Below are positions 1 to 9,845 of a DNA stretch of 43,214 nt, piece after piece. The stretch lies in contig NC_049989.1 of NCBI RefSeq assembly GCF_000003815.2, positions 22,256,488 to 22,299,701 of the forward strand, written 5' to 3'. Origin of the DNA: Branchiostoma floridae (lineage: Eukaryota; Chordata; Leptocardii; Amphioxiformes; Branchiostomatidae). Numbering within the stretch: position 1 is the first letter of the stretch; every line of letters begins with the position of its first letter. The translations under genes were made by a program, and so were the position numbers. The notes beneath the pieces were generated by a model. It ran no database searches and had not been told where the DNA came from. It saw nothing but the letters and a program-made list of their open reading frames with translations.

Positions 1-460
1 GACCATAGTCCATATACACCAGGAATCGGACACGGGATGGACATGGATACAGGTGGGAATTTTTGGGAGGGTCTCACTACTGCAACAGTAACTACACACC
101 ATCTTATTTTCTGGACTCTCAAACATTTGTGTAAAAATTTAGCAAGAGATGACAATCAGTTGGGAAGATGTCTGTGGACCAGACTTATTTCATTGACTCT
201 CAGACCTTTCATTTGTGCCAAAAGTTTAGCAAGAGATGTCAAGATGAAAACAGGGAGCAGGGAAGATAACTTGCATGCAGCTATGGTCAAACCCTGAGTT
301 TCTGAAACTGAGGGCACACTAGCTACAGACTGTCCCCTTAAACTCTTGGTCTGTCCTTATGTTTATGATTCCGTTCAACATTAAGAAAATTCATCTTTTT
401 TCAAGAACCAACAAATGATATTGGAATGGCCTCACCTGAAACCCTATCCATCTCTATCAG
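1..460 (+). other. Intron upstream of the first visible PITPNM exon
   Basis: No coding exon is visible before 461. Two diverged copies of an ~81-bp unit begin near 114 and 195 (shared core tttagcaagagatg). A short ATG frame at 37-297 has no recognisable content. The acceptor for the exon is tctctatcag at 451-460. Confidence 0.5.
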
Positions 461-3400
461 GGTCCAGTTTGGAGGACAGTTTGGCCGAGTCGGACCGAGG
501 CGCGGACGGGGAACTCTCGTCTCCGAGCTGGCGCCACAGGAGCAGGTTTCCCAGCAGCCCCTCTGGTCAGGACTCGGACGGCTCCAGGGGGCAGTTCCAT
601 CTGTCGTACAACAGTCCTGACATTCCCGCGCCAGGTCTGTGTGGGTGTGTGTTATGCGTGAATGTTTTTTTGTGTTTGTGTTTTGTGTGTTTTGTATGTG
701 TGTGTGTCTGAGTGTGTGTGTGTTGTGTTTTGTGTGTGTGTGTTTGTGTGTCTGAGTGTGTGTTTGTGTGAGTGTGTGCATGTGTTTGTGTGTATGTATG
801 TGTGAGTGTGTGTGCAATGAGTGTTTTTGTGAGCGTCTGTGTGTGTGTGTGAGTGTGTGTGTGAGTGTGTGTGCGATGAGTGTTTGTTTCTGTGAGTGTC
901 TGTGTGTGTGTGTGTATGTCTGTGTGTATGTCTGTGTGCATGTTTGACAGTGTGTTTCTGTGTGTGTGTCTATCCGACATGTGTTCAATCGCCAATTTCT
1001 CAGCTTACACAATGCAGCATTGCCACACATCCTCAGTGCTGATATCTCATTTGGAAATCACTGGAAGGGTGTCCAACTAACACTATAAGCAGCATGGGTA
1101 AAGGAGTTAAGTCTGCCATCTCTGATTGCCATGTTTCCCCTGCAGGAGACCATCCGCTGAAGTTTGAGTTTGAAGTCGGGGATTTCTTCCTGTTCGGATG
1201 TCCGCTCAGCCTCATCCTCATCATGCGCCAGCTGACGGCAGGGAGCGACAAGAAAGGTGAAGTAGACTTTATATTATGTTTCATGAGGATAGGGCTGAAA
1301 AAATTGTGCTTATATGAGCCCTCTACTCAAAACATGAATACAACACAGCAATAAAAACACAAATAAACATGCATGAAAATACAAGATGGGCATTGCTGTT
1401 GCAGTTACAGTCATAGATCAATGGCTTTTGTGTACAAAGCAAAAACTCACATGGCACCCTCTGTGTGTGACTTTAACAGTGCGCAAGGAATAGGTCGAAG
1501 GTGCCTGGAAACTTGCACCATCTCCAATGTCTGTGTAAGGAATTCACTTTGGTAGGTAATGATGCGTGGCTTCTTTAACCTTTTTAACCTTATTGCCTGC
1601 AGATTTTAAGTTTTACCTGGCTGACCAGCCTGAGAGAGATAAAGCACCACTCCTGCAGGATTAGTTTTCTCACAGTCCCGTTTTATTCCACAGTCTGCCT
1701 GGCACAACCGGCCTGTAACCAGGTCCACCTGACCGACCCACTGGCCGCCCGGTTAGAGCCTCTCCTGCAGGACCCCCCCATACAGACCCTCTAACCGTCT
1801 GGTTTTGTACCCCCCCATACAGACCCTCTAACCGTCTGGTTTTGTCCCCCTCAGTCTGCCCGGCACAACCAGCCTGTAACCAGGTGTACAACATGTCCCA
1901 TTCTATGGACCCTCTAACCTGAAGCTCCAGTTTTCTCACACCTCTGGTTCTGTATCCCCCCATACAGACCCTCTAACCGTCTGGTTTTGTACCCCCCCAT
2001 ACAGACCCTCTAACCGTCTGGTTTTGTCCCCCCCCAGTCTGCCCGGCACAACCAGCCTGTAACCAGGTGTACAACATGTTCCACCTGACCGACCCGCTGG
2101 CCGCCCGGTTAGAGCTCCAGTATCCCCCCATACAGACCCTCTAACCGTCTGGTTTTGTACCCCCCATACAGATCCTCTAACCGTCTGGTTTTGTCCCCCC
2201 CATACAGACCCTCTAACCGTCTGGTTTTGTCCCCCCCCAGTCTGCCTGGCACAACCGGCCTGTAACCAGGTGTACAACATGTTCCACCTGACCGACCCGC
2301 TGGCCGCCCGGTCTAACCGTCTGGTTTTGTACCCCCATACAGACCCTCTAACCGTCTGGTTTTGTACCCCCCAGTCTGCCTGGCACAACCGGCCTGTAAC
2401 CAGGTGTACAACATGTTCCACCTGACGGACCCGCTGGCCGCCCGGTTGGAGCCGCTGCTTCAGGACCAGTTCTCCCAGATCGCGCCGGTCTCCGTCTCCA
2501 GATATCACAAGTTTCCTCTGGGCGACGGCAGCACCAACTTGCTGGGTAAGGGGTTGGTCTGAGAATTTGGTTCATGAGTAAAGACTCAGTTACAGCTGTC
2601 TCTAGTCCTGAATGTTTGTTCATTCCACTCTTTCAAAGCCTCTGAAATTTAAGTATAAATGTTGTTGCTAAATTGGTCAATGAATGCAGTTTCTACCAAC
2701 AAGTAACAGCCTTGCAGACAACCATTGAGTGCTCTAGTCTAAAGAAGAACTTTTCGTATAAAGAATTTGCTTCATAACCAAAAAATTGTGAATGTTATTC
2801 AGTCTGATTTTGTGCCTGGTTTTGTCTCCATCCTGACTTTGTATCCTGTCTGGTCCCTGTTCTATCTCTGTGTCCGGTTATGTGCCCATCCTGATCTTGT
2901 GTCCGGTTTCCCCCCCAGTGGACGCGGTTCAGAGCCACCCCAGCCTGTTCATGTCCACGCTGCCACTGCAGCCGGAGGAGCGACGACCGAGCGAAGCGAG
3001 CGTCTCAAGTCAGACGTCTCAGACATCTGGGCAGGGGGACGCTATCCACTACCTGGCTAGTGGTGAGTTAGCAATAATCAATCAACCAATCAATCAATCA
3101 GGGCAGGGGGACGCTATCCACTACCTGGCTAGTGGTGAGTCAGCAATAATCAATCAATTAATCAAGCAATCAATCAATCAGCGTCTCAAGTCAGATCTCA
3201 CAGACATCCGGGCAGGGGGACGCCATACACTATCTGGCTAGTGGTGAGTTAGCAATCAATCAATTAATCAATCAATCAATCAATCCTGGCTAGTGGTGAG
3301 TCAGCAATAATCAATTCATCAATCAATCAATCAATCAGGGCAGGGGGACGCTATCCACTACCTGGCTAGTGGTGAGTCAGCAATCAATCAATTAATTTAG

Positions 3401-6400
3401 CAATCGATCAACCAATCAATCAATCAATCAATCAGCAAAGCTGGTGTGTTATGCTGAAGGGCGGTTACACCGATAGTTTATAGATACAGATACAGAAACC
3501 CTTAAAGTAGTAATTCAATCAGCAGAGAGGAGGTCTAAGTTGTGATTCAATTTTTATACACATCTTTGTGTGATGAAACACAAAAGTTTCTTTTCTCTCC
3601 ATGTCCAGTCACAAACCGATGGTGGGGTGCGAAGCGGATTGACTACGCGCTGTACTGTCCGGAGGCGCTGACAGCGTTCCCCTCCATGACTCTGCCGTAC
3701 CTGTTCCATGCTAGCTACTGGGAGTCCACTGATGTCATCGCTTTTATACTCAGACAGGTGAGTAGAGCCACACCTGCCTTATTTTCTTACCTGTTCCACG
3801 CCTGCTACCAGGAATCCACCGATGCCTTTATCCTCAAACAGGTAAGAATTGTCACACCTGGAGTCTTTAGCTGCCAGTCCAGATGAATACAGTATTTCTG
3901 GAAGAAAGCAGACTGACGCTCTTGATGTAGAAAGCAATGGCTCTTAGTTCCTTTCTTTGGATGTGTTAAACATATTAGGGGTATTTGGGATGAAAGGATA
4001 CCCAATTGCAAGGAGAATGTGATTATCCACATTGAGGTTAGGAAGGATGATTTAAGGGTTAGGGTTATTGTTAGGGTAAACAACTTGCTATGTTTGATTC
4101 CTATGTTGTACAAGTAGAGAATGTAAGTATCCATATCAGGGATGGGAAGGAGGGTTAGGGTCAGGGGTTAGGGTTTAACAGGTCGTTATGTTTGTTTCCC
4201 AGGTTGTGCGAGTGGAGAATGTGAGCATCCACATCGGGGATGGGAAGGAGGGTTAGGGTTTAACAGGTTGTTATGTTCCCAGGTTGTGCGAGTGGAGAAT
4301 GTGAGCATCCACATCGGGGATGGGAAGGAGGGTTAGGGTTAAGGTTAGGGTTAGGGAAGGAGGGTTAGGGTTAAGGTTAGGGTTAGGGAAGGAGGGTTAG
4401 GGTTAGGGGTTAGGGTTTAACAGGTCGTTATGTTCCCAGGTTGTGCGAGTGGAGAATGTGAGCATCCACATCGGGGATGGGAAGGAGGTGGCCCTGTTCA
4501 GCCCCACCCAGCCCAGGGAGAGGTGGCTCAAGAGGCGCACGGCTGTCAAAATTAAGGTGGGCGGAAAACGTGGAAGGAGTGGGGTTGGGTGGATATAGGG
4601 ATGAATAAATGTTTCATTGTTGTTTGAAGTTAAAAGTTTTTTTCTCTACAGTGATAGGAGAACTGTTCAAAACAGGAAGTTGACAAAAAAACTGAACAAT
4701 GGAAAATGTCTAAGACTTGTTTTTCAGAAATATAAAGTATGATTTTTTATGTTTTCTCTGAGCATACACATATAATATGTAATGTTTCACATTAAGATAC
4801 ACATAGGCCTTCATAAGTTAACAAACTAGTAGTACATCACAATATCCGCTAGTTATCTGCCTAGTGTCCACATTATAAAACGCACTGTTGCAATTTAATT
4901 AAAGTCAAAGTCAACGTATGAAGTACATCGTTACCATCATCCCTGGGCATCTTTATCCTTTTATCTCCTTCAGAACATGACAGCCAATCACAGGGCAGCC
5001 GACAGCGTGACGCTGCAGAACACCAGCCAATCGTTGACCGCCAGGTTCATGTACGGGCCGCTGGACATGGTCGCGCTCACAGGAGAGAAGGTAACGGAGC
5101 AGTTATTTGTTTATTTGTTCTGTTGCATCTTAATAGATATATATTTGTTCATCTATTGATCAATCTGGTATCTATATCTGCATATAGGTAGTCAGAGTAG
5201 CTGTAGACAATCCATCAGAATACAGCTGTTTCCCAAAGGAGCTCATTATTGTCAGAAAAAACAACAAAAACTTCAGCCATATAGATAATTCAAGTAAATT
5301 GTTCCATCCCCATCACTGTTTCCTGTTCTCCATCAGGTTGATGTGTACATCATGCTGAAGCCCCCCGCGGGAGAGTGGGTACATTTCGACACCGCGGTGA
5401 CGAACAACCACGGCCGGATCAACTACGTGGTCCCTCAGGAGCGCATGCTGGGCTGCGGCATCTATCCCGTCAAGATGATTGTCAGGTCAGGAAATGGATT
5501 TGTTGAACTTTCATTTTAACTTCGTTGACCCTCCATTTGTCCAGAAAGTTTTTAGGAAGAGGCATGAGGCANNNNNNNNNNNNNNNNNNNNNNNNNNNNN
5601 NNNNNNNNNNNNNNNNNNNNNNNNNNNNNNNNNNNNNNNNNNNNNNNNNNNNNNNNNNNNNNNNNNNNNNNTATGGAATTATTTAGTGGCCTACCTGATT
5701 TTTAGTCCTATGTTTCTAGAGAAGAAACACCTCAGCAGCTAAAAGTTGAAAGTAAAAATCACTTTAAATTCGCTTCATCATTTCACTTTCTTGTGTCCAG
5801 AGGAGACCACACCTCAGCAGACAGTTTCCTGACAGTTATCCTCCCCAAGACGGAGTGTGTCGTCTTCAGCATCGACGGATCCTTCACAGCCAGTGTCTCG
5901 ATCATGGGGAAGGACCCGAAAGTACGCGCTGGGGCGGTCGACGTGGTCAGGTGGGTGTTGTTATTGTTGTTGTTGTTGTTGTTGTTGTTGTGCTGGGGCC
6001 GTGGACGTGGTCAAGTGGGTGTTGTTGTTGTTGTTGTTGTTGTCAGCGTCTCCATCATGGGGAAGGACCCGAAAGTACGGGCTGGGGCGGTCGACATGGT
6101 CAGGTGGGTGTTGTTGTTGTTGTGTTGTTGTTGTTGTTGTTGTTGTTGCCAGTGTCTCCATCATGGGGAAGGACCCAAAAGTACGGGCTGGGGCGGTCGA
6201 CGTGGTCAGGTGGGTGTTGTTGTTGTGTTGTTGTTGTTGTTGTTGTTGTTGTCAGCATCGCCATCATGGGGAAGGACCCGAAAGTGCGCGCTGGGGCCGT
6301 GGATGTGGTCAGGTGGGTGTTGTTGTTGTGTTGTTGTTGTTGTTGTTGTTGTTGCCAGTGTCTCCATCATGGGGAAGGACCCGAAAGTACGCGCTGGGGC

Positions 6401-8443
6401 GGTCGACGTGGTCAGGTGGGTGTTGTTGTTGTTGTGTTGTTGTTGTTGTTGTTGCCATCATCTCTATTATTAGGAAGGACCTTCACTGGTGTTGTGGATC
6501 TGGGTGTTTTGTTCAAGATCTTGAGTTTTTGGGCTGGAGTTACAAAAAGCACAATGCACTGCTGCAAAATCTGCTCATGTGAAAGCACAACCTAGATCAA
6601 AATAACAATTTCAATGTAGAAATAAGTCTGCTTTCAATAATAACTTAGGTAAGGTCCTGTACGGATGGGCTCTCATGAGCAGATTCTGCAACTGTTGGAA
6701 AGTGTCTGTGGGAGTTACATTTAATTTTTAATTTTCTTTATTATTTCCAGACACTGGCAGGAACTGGGCTATCTCATCGTGTACGTGACAGGGCGCCCGG
6801 ACATGCAGAAACACCAGGTGGTTTCGTGGCTGGCGCAGCACAACTTCCCGCACGGCGTCGTGTCGTTCTGCGACGGGCTATCCCATGATCCTCTCAGGCA
6901 GAAAGCTAACTACCTCAGGAACCTCGTGCAAGAGGTAAGACGTCTTTAGTTTGTACTCATTTGCTTGGTTAACATTTTTCATGTGTATCAAAAGGTCACT
7001 TTTAAGATTGAGCAGTAAAGTTAGAATTAAGCAGGAAGAAAACTTAAACCTATTTTCTTCTAGAAACTGTGTTTTTACATGTAGGTTCTCTTTACATTTC
7101 TCTATACAGTTATGACTTTTATGCTAAAAATTTTGGCAGCAAATTTATATGAGCCAAGAGGTCTTGAAAAAACTTTAGTCACTTCCCAAAGCTGTTTGTA
7201 CTTGCTGATGCCATGAAAGCCATCTTTACTAAGAGCTTTCCTAAAGTCAGAATGGCCAATCACAGCACAGTTCTGTGTACACCTCTCTTGGGTTGGAGAG
7301 GTCACAAGTCAACCAAACAACAAACAATTATAACAACTGTGCTTCCCTTAAATATGTATAACAAATAAACAAAAACTTGAGGTTGAGATTGTGATCCATG
7401 CTGCGTATGGTCTCCGGCTGGAAGGGTCATGATTTAAACAAACAAACCAAAAAAAAGCAATAACAACTTTACTTTCCCCAGGTGGAGATCGTAATCCACG
7501 CGGCGTACGGTTCGGTTAAGGACATTCCCGTCTACACGTCCCTCGGGCTGGAGAGTTCCCGCCTCTTCATCGTGGGGAGACCCAACAAGAAGAACCAACA
7601 CCAGGCACAGGTACGGCGGATCTTTTCTCAAACACTACCTTTAACACCAGTCAGATTAGCAGCTGGGCTGTCTACAGGTACATACATGTAATGTTGCACT
7701 TGGCAGAATGATATAATGGCGGATGCAGCAATGTCTCCAGCTTAATTTTTTCCCCATCAAACTCATTGTTTGGGACCCATGTTGTTGGTTTTCCTGGTTA
7801 AATATGTCATTTCAAGCTGATGGAACTGCATTTTCAACAGTTTCATGTCCTTTTGGGGACAGATGAGGTAACATTTTTCCTGTCCCAACAAGCAAATGTC
7901 CGTCCCGGATGGGTCCTGGTTCATCGATGGACTGGCTTATTGCGCAGCAGTGTTGGGATTTTCATAGGCAGGCTTATCATCAGGTTTAGAATCATTAAGC
8001 ACATGGCTGCCGGTGCAGAAGTAATCATTGTTACAACAGTACTGTTGTTGTTTATGATGTTGTTGTTTATGATGATGTTGTTTGTGTTTACCTAGTTTAT
8101 AAACGAGGGATACGCGGTGCACCTGAGCCACCTGCTGCACCAGCCCGCCAGCCAGCCGGCTAAGGGCGGCGCGATTATAACAGTGCTGTTGTTGTTTATG
8201 ATGATGTTGTTTATGTAGATGTTGTTGTTTATGTTTGCCCAGTTTATAAACGAGGGCTACGCGGTTCACCTGAGCCACCTGCTGCACCAGCCCGCCAGCC
8301 TGCCAGCCAAGGGCGGCGCGGCCATGGTCCTGCACAAGGGATGCTTCGGGCTGCCCGGACAGGCTAAGGGCATGATCCGACCAATGGCAGGCCGGCAGGC
8401 GGCCATCCCGCCAGGCACCGCAGCAGCGCCCTCTAGTCAGTGA
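461..8443 (+). CDS. PITPNM: Membrane-associated phosphatidylinositol transfer protein (PITPNM/Nir/RdgB family), C-terminal half, 12 exons
   Basis: Lipid-transfer and phosphatidic-acid-sensing protein that in animals works at ER-plasma membrane contacts. Coding exons, from splice sites and continuous frame: 461-634, 1146-1256, 2375-2545, 2919-3062, 3609-3757, 4440-4556, 4974-5090, 5337-5485, 5801-5950, 6751-6934, 7482-7610 and 8243-8443 (TGA at 8441-8443). Together they give about 597 residues; the family is usually about 1200-1250, so the PITP domain and acidic linker lie before the window. Recognisable blocks are [92 protein letters not shown] and [13 protein letters not shown]. Every junction keeps phase (1,1,1,1,0,0,0,2,2,0,0). 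The family match is from memory; paralogue assignment (PITPNM1/2/3) is not attempted. Seven exons have partial copies in neighbouring introns, listed separately. The first exon listed starts in phase, so more exons lie upstream. Confidence 0.93.
636..960. repeat. GT/TG-rich microsatellite in intron
   Basis: Degenerate (GT)n with interspersed GTGA/GTCT, directly after the donor at 635. It accounts for the long His/Thr-rich minus-strand frames and the Cys/Val-rich plus-strand frames here, which are not genes. Confidence 0.95.
1690..2374 (+). repeat. 'Mirage'-type array: four partial copies of the 2375 exon with acceptor
   Basis: Four copies of the acceptor and 5' part of exon 2375-2545 start at 1694, 1855, 2038 and 2241. 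Each begins with cag then TCTGCC(T/C)GGCACAACC and stops before the exon's 3' end and donor. They are separated by a short minisatellite unit (cccccatacagaccctctaa plus ccgtctggttttgt). The longest copies reach the GCCGCCCGGTTAGAGCTCC stretch. The copy at 1855 breaks off after ACAACATGTCCC. The last, complete copy is the real exon. Confidence 0.9.
3063..3440 (+). repeat. 'Mirage'-type array: partial copies of the 2919-3062 exon end with donor
   Basis: After the true donor (gtgagt at 3063) the exon's 3' end recurs with its own donor at 3101-3134, 3181-3243, a stub at about 3285-3295, and 3338-3371. Each ends GGCTAGTG then gtgagt. The spacers are (AATC)n microsatellite. Copy 3181-3243 is the longest and most diverged (CGCCATACACTATCTGG). 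Confidence 0.9.
3788..3841 (+). repeat. Single partial copy of exon 3609-3757 (3' end plus donor)
   Basis: This copies the exon stretch TACCTGTTCCA...CAG and is followed by gtaaga. It reads [18 protein letters not shown] against [20 protein letters not shown] in the real exon, 31 bp after the true donor. It lacks two codons (VI), keeps the frame, and is the most diverged of the copies apart from the oldest exon-4440 copy. Confidence 0.85.
3999..4439 (+). repeat. 'Mirage'-type copies of exon 4440 start, mixed with TTAGGG telomere-like repeats
   Basis: The acceptor and 5' part of exon 4440-4556 (GTTGTGCGAGTGGAGAATGT...GGGAAGGAGG) recurs at about 4198 and 4279 nearly unchanged, at about 4105-4152 diverged, and at about 3999-4045 strongly diverged. 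Each is followed by TTAGGG/TTAAGG hexamers, densest at 4335-4418. The gradient of divergence suggests serial duplication. Confidence 0.88.
5572..5671. other. Assembly gap (100 N)
   Basis: A run of exactly 100 N in the intron between exons 5337-5485 and 5801-5950. The fixed length suggests a scaffold gap of unknown true size. Confidence 1.
5951..6465 (+). repeat. Four 57-bp in-frame copies of the LNS2 exon end, each flanked by AG and GTGGGT
   Basis: Copies at 6047-6103, 6153-6209, 6256-6312 and 6359-6415 are each exactly 57 bp (19 codons). They are preceded by cag and followed by gtgggt, and separated by (GTT)n. The exon before them ends in phase 2 (AG) and each copy begins and ends in the matching phase, so inclusion would add 19 residues ((V/I)-(S/A)[14 protein letters not shown](V/M)VR-type) without a frameshift. 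Differences between copies are mostly synonymous (GTA/GTG, GCG/GCC, GTC/GTG, GAC/GAT). A 24-bp stub with a damaged donor (tcaagtgggt) lies at about 5991-6014. Confidence 0.93.
7378..7432 (+). repeat. Diverged partial copy of exon 7482-7610 start
   Basis: The sequence aggttgagattgtgatccat matches the real acceptor and exon start (aggtggagatcgtaatccac). A second block (tctccggctggaagg) matches the middle of the exon after a deletion. It lies about 100 bp upstream of the true acceptor and looks like an old single copy. Confidence 0.75.
8029..8173 (+). repeat. Partial copy of the last PITPNM exon with its acceptor tract
   Basis: A ~145-bp unit (GTT/TTTATGATG tract, cctag, then TTTATAAACGAGG...GGCGGCGCG to 8173) is repeated once more at 8174-8320, where the second copy is the real exon start (8243). 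The unit therefore spans the 3' splice site. The copy has synonymous changes (GGA/GGC, GTG/GTT) and one CTG/CAG change. Confidence 0.88.
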
Positions 8444-8479
8444 TGTCAGAACTGCACCTAGCCATGCAGGAGGCTGTGT

Positions 8480-8620
8480 TGTCATGCGTGCGAGTGTGCA
8501 TGTGTGTGTGTGCGTGTGTGTGTGTGCGCGCGCATGTGTGTGTGCTAGAGAGAGTGCTTGTGAGTGTTTTTACTTGTACAATGTATTCATGTGTATGCAG
8601 GTGTGTTTGTGTGAGAGTTT
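8480..8620. repeat. GT-rich microsatellite in 3' UTR
   Basis: Degenerate (TG)n with a CGCG interruption. The Cys/Val-rich frame across it is repeat translation. Confidence 0.85.
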
Positions 8621-9030
8621 GTTATGAGGAAAACTCATTACCCAAGACAGCTCAGATTTCCATGACGCTTTATTTGTGTGTATAGACAATGGTCTAGGAC
8701 AGAAGTGAACAAATTTTGCTACATATTGCAGTCATATTAGGCTTTTAATCTTTGATGAGACATGATCAAAATGCCAAGTAGCCAACCAGGCACTGGGCTG
8801 GCTAGTTTTCCTTATCATACGATTTCATCATGTAGACAGAAGAATGCTGAATGCTCTTGGATGGCTCCAGGTAGTTAGATAGAGACGTTGTGTCTTCATG
8901 AAGACAAAAATTTTGTGAATCACAAGGATAGGAAGGGAGAAATCTGCCATCATCAGGCTGCAATCACAGTGCCAAATGGATGTGAAGAAACTTTCTTTGG
9001 AAAAGTTTTTGCCAAGTCATGCACACATAA

Positions 9031-9292
9031 AGTCATGTGAGGTCAAGTTCATGCAGGGTCATGTCAGGTCAAGTAAGTACACACAGGGTCATGTCAGGTC
9101 AAGTTCATGCAGGGTCATGTCAGGTCAAGTTTATGCAGTATCATGGAAGGTCAAGTTTATGCAGTATCATGGAAGGTCAAGTTCATGCAGGGTCATGGCA
9201 GGTCAAGTACATGCAAGGTCATGGCAGGTCAAGTACATGCAAGGTCATGGCAGGTCAAGTACATGCAAGGTCATGGCAGGTCAAGTACACAA
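9031..9292. repeat. 26-bp minisatellite containing AGGTCA half-sites
   Basis: About ten copies of a 26-bp unit such as aagtacatgcaaggtcatgg + caggtc. Copies contain AGGTCA or GGGTCA, four bases, then AGGTCA, the DR4 arrangement of nuclear receptor sites. Confidence 0.92.
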
Positions 9293-9839
9293 AATCGTGT
9301 CTTCTCAAAAGAAAATTGCAGCTATGCCACTTTGCCTAAATTCCGTTTGTATTTCTCACTTTTATTTTTGTACATGACGTGTTGAGCCATAAAGTTGAAT
9401 GTGTAATAATTGTTTATTACTGATGCAGTGCAAAACCTCTATTATGTGTGTTTTTTGCTTCGTAATTTCATGAGTACCTGTACGTGTATTATTATTGTTC
9501 TTTTTTATTGTGTGTTCTGTAGCCAGGGTAGCCCAGGGTAACCACACTGCTTTACAGTGGGTCCTGGGTGTAGACATATCATGTGGATGAAACATATCAG
9601 TTGTAGCATTACATTGTAATTAAGCTGATTGGCATGTTCCTTACTGATAGATGTATCCCACACATGTAGGGCCACCAGTCTATATATGTAGGGCCTCCAT
9701 ATGAATGATATGGCATGCTTGTACACTGCCATAACCTTATGCATGAGAGACTAGATCAACAATTTCAGTATGTGCCTATTTATATTATTTCTTGTCAGTG
9801 TTTATATTAATTTCTTTTGTTGCACTGTCAAGCCAAGTT

Positions 9840-9845
9840 AATAAA
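9840..9845 (+). terminator. Candidate polyadenylation signal AATAAA for PITPNM
   Basis: AATAAA followed after about 15 bases by a T-rich/GT stretch (tgtttatttctttgttc). It is the first canonical signal after the stop codon with a suitable downstream element. Confidence 0.6.

Larger units (their letters stand above)
1146..4556 (+). other. Exons coding the DDHD region of the PITPNM protein
   Basis: Exons 1146-1256, 2375-2545, 2919-3062, 3609-3757 and 4440-4556 carry the DDHD region. The first encodes the hydrophobic [15 protein letters not shown] block; the second [19 protein letters not shown] and KFPLGDGS; the third a Ser/Gln/Glu-rich linker; the fourth [20 protein letters not shown] and the [10 protein letters not shown] block; the fifth a basic [11 protein letters not shown] end. 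The domain name follows family knowledge; exact limits were not computed. Confidence 0.8.
5337..7610 (+). other. Exons coding the LNS2 (lipin/Ned1/Smp2-like) domain
   Basis: Exons 5337-5485, 5801-5950, 6751-6934 and 7482-7610 encode the LNS2 domain, which in Nir proteins binds phosphatidic acid. The position of the catalytic DxDxT motif of lipins reads S-I-D-G-S here, so the first aspartate is missing, consistent with a binding rather than phosphatase role (established for the family). The exon ending at 5950 is the one whose last 57 bp recur four times downstream. Confidence 0.85.
8444..9845 (+). other. Probable 3' untranslated region of the PITPNM gene
   Basis: Follows the TGA at 8441-8443 with no further recognisable coding sequence. 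It contains GT-rich repeats (about 8480-8620) and a 26-bp minisatellite (9031-9292). The first good poly(A) signal is AATAAA at 9840-9845, followed by a T/GT-rich stretch. The UTR's extent is inferred, not shown. Confidence 0.6.

Noticed and set aside
401-1030. 209-codon minus-strand frame rich in His and Thr, and Cys/Val-rich plus-strand frames
   Set aside because: They translate an intronic GT microsatellite and overlap the real exon 461-634 in the wrong frame.
5793-6595. Three long plus-strand frames with poly-Leu, poly-Val and poly-Cys blocks
   Set aside because: They read through (GTT)n introns between exon copies; only the exon 5801-5950 part (and possibly the 57-bp copies) is coding.
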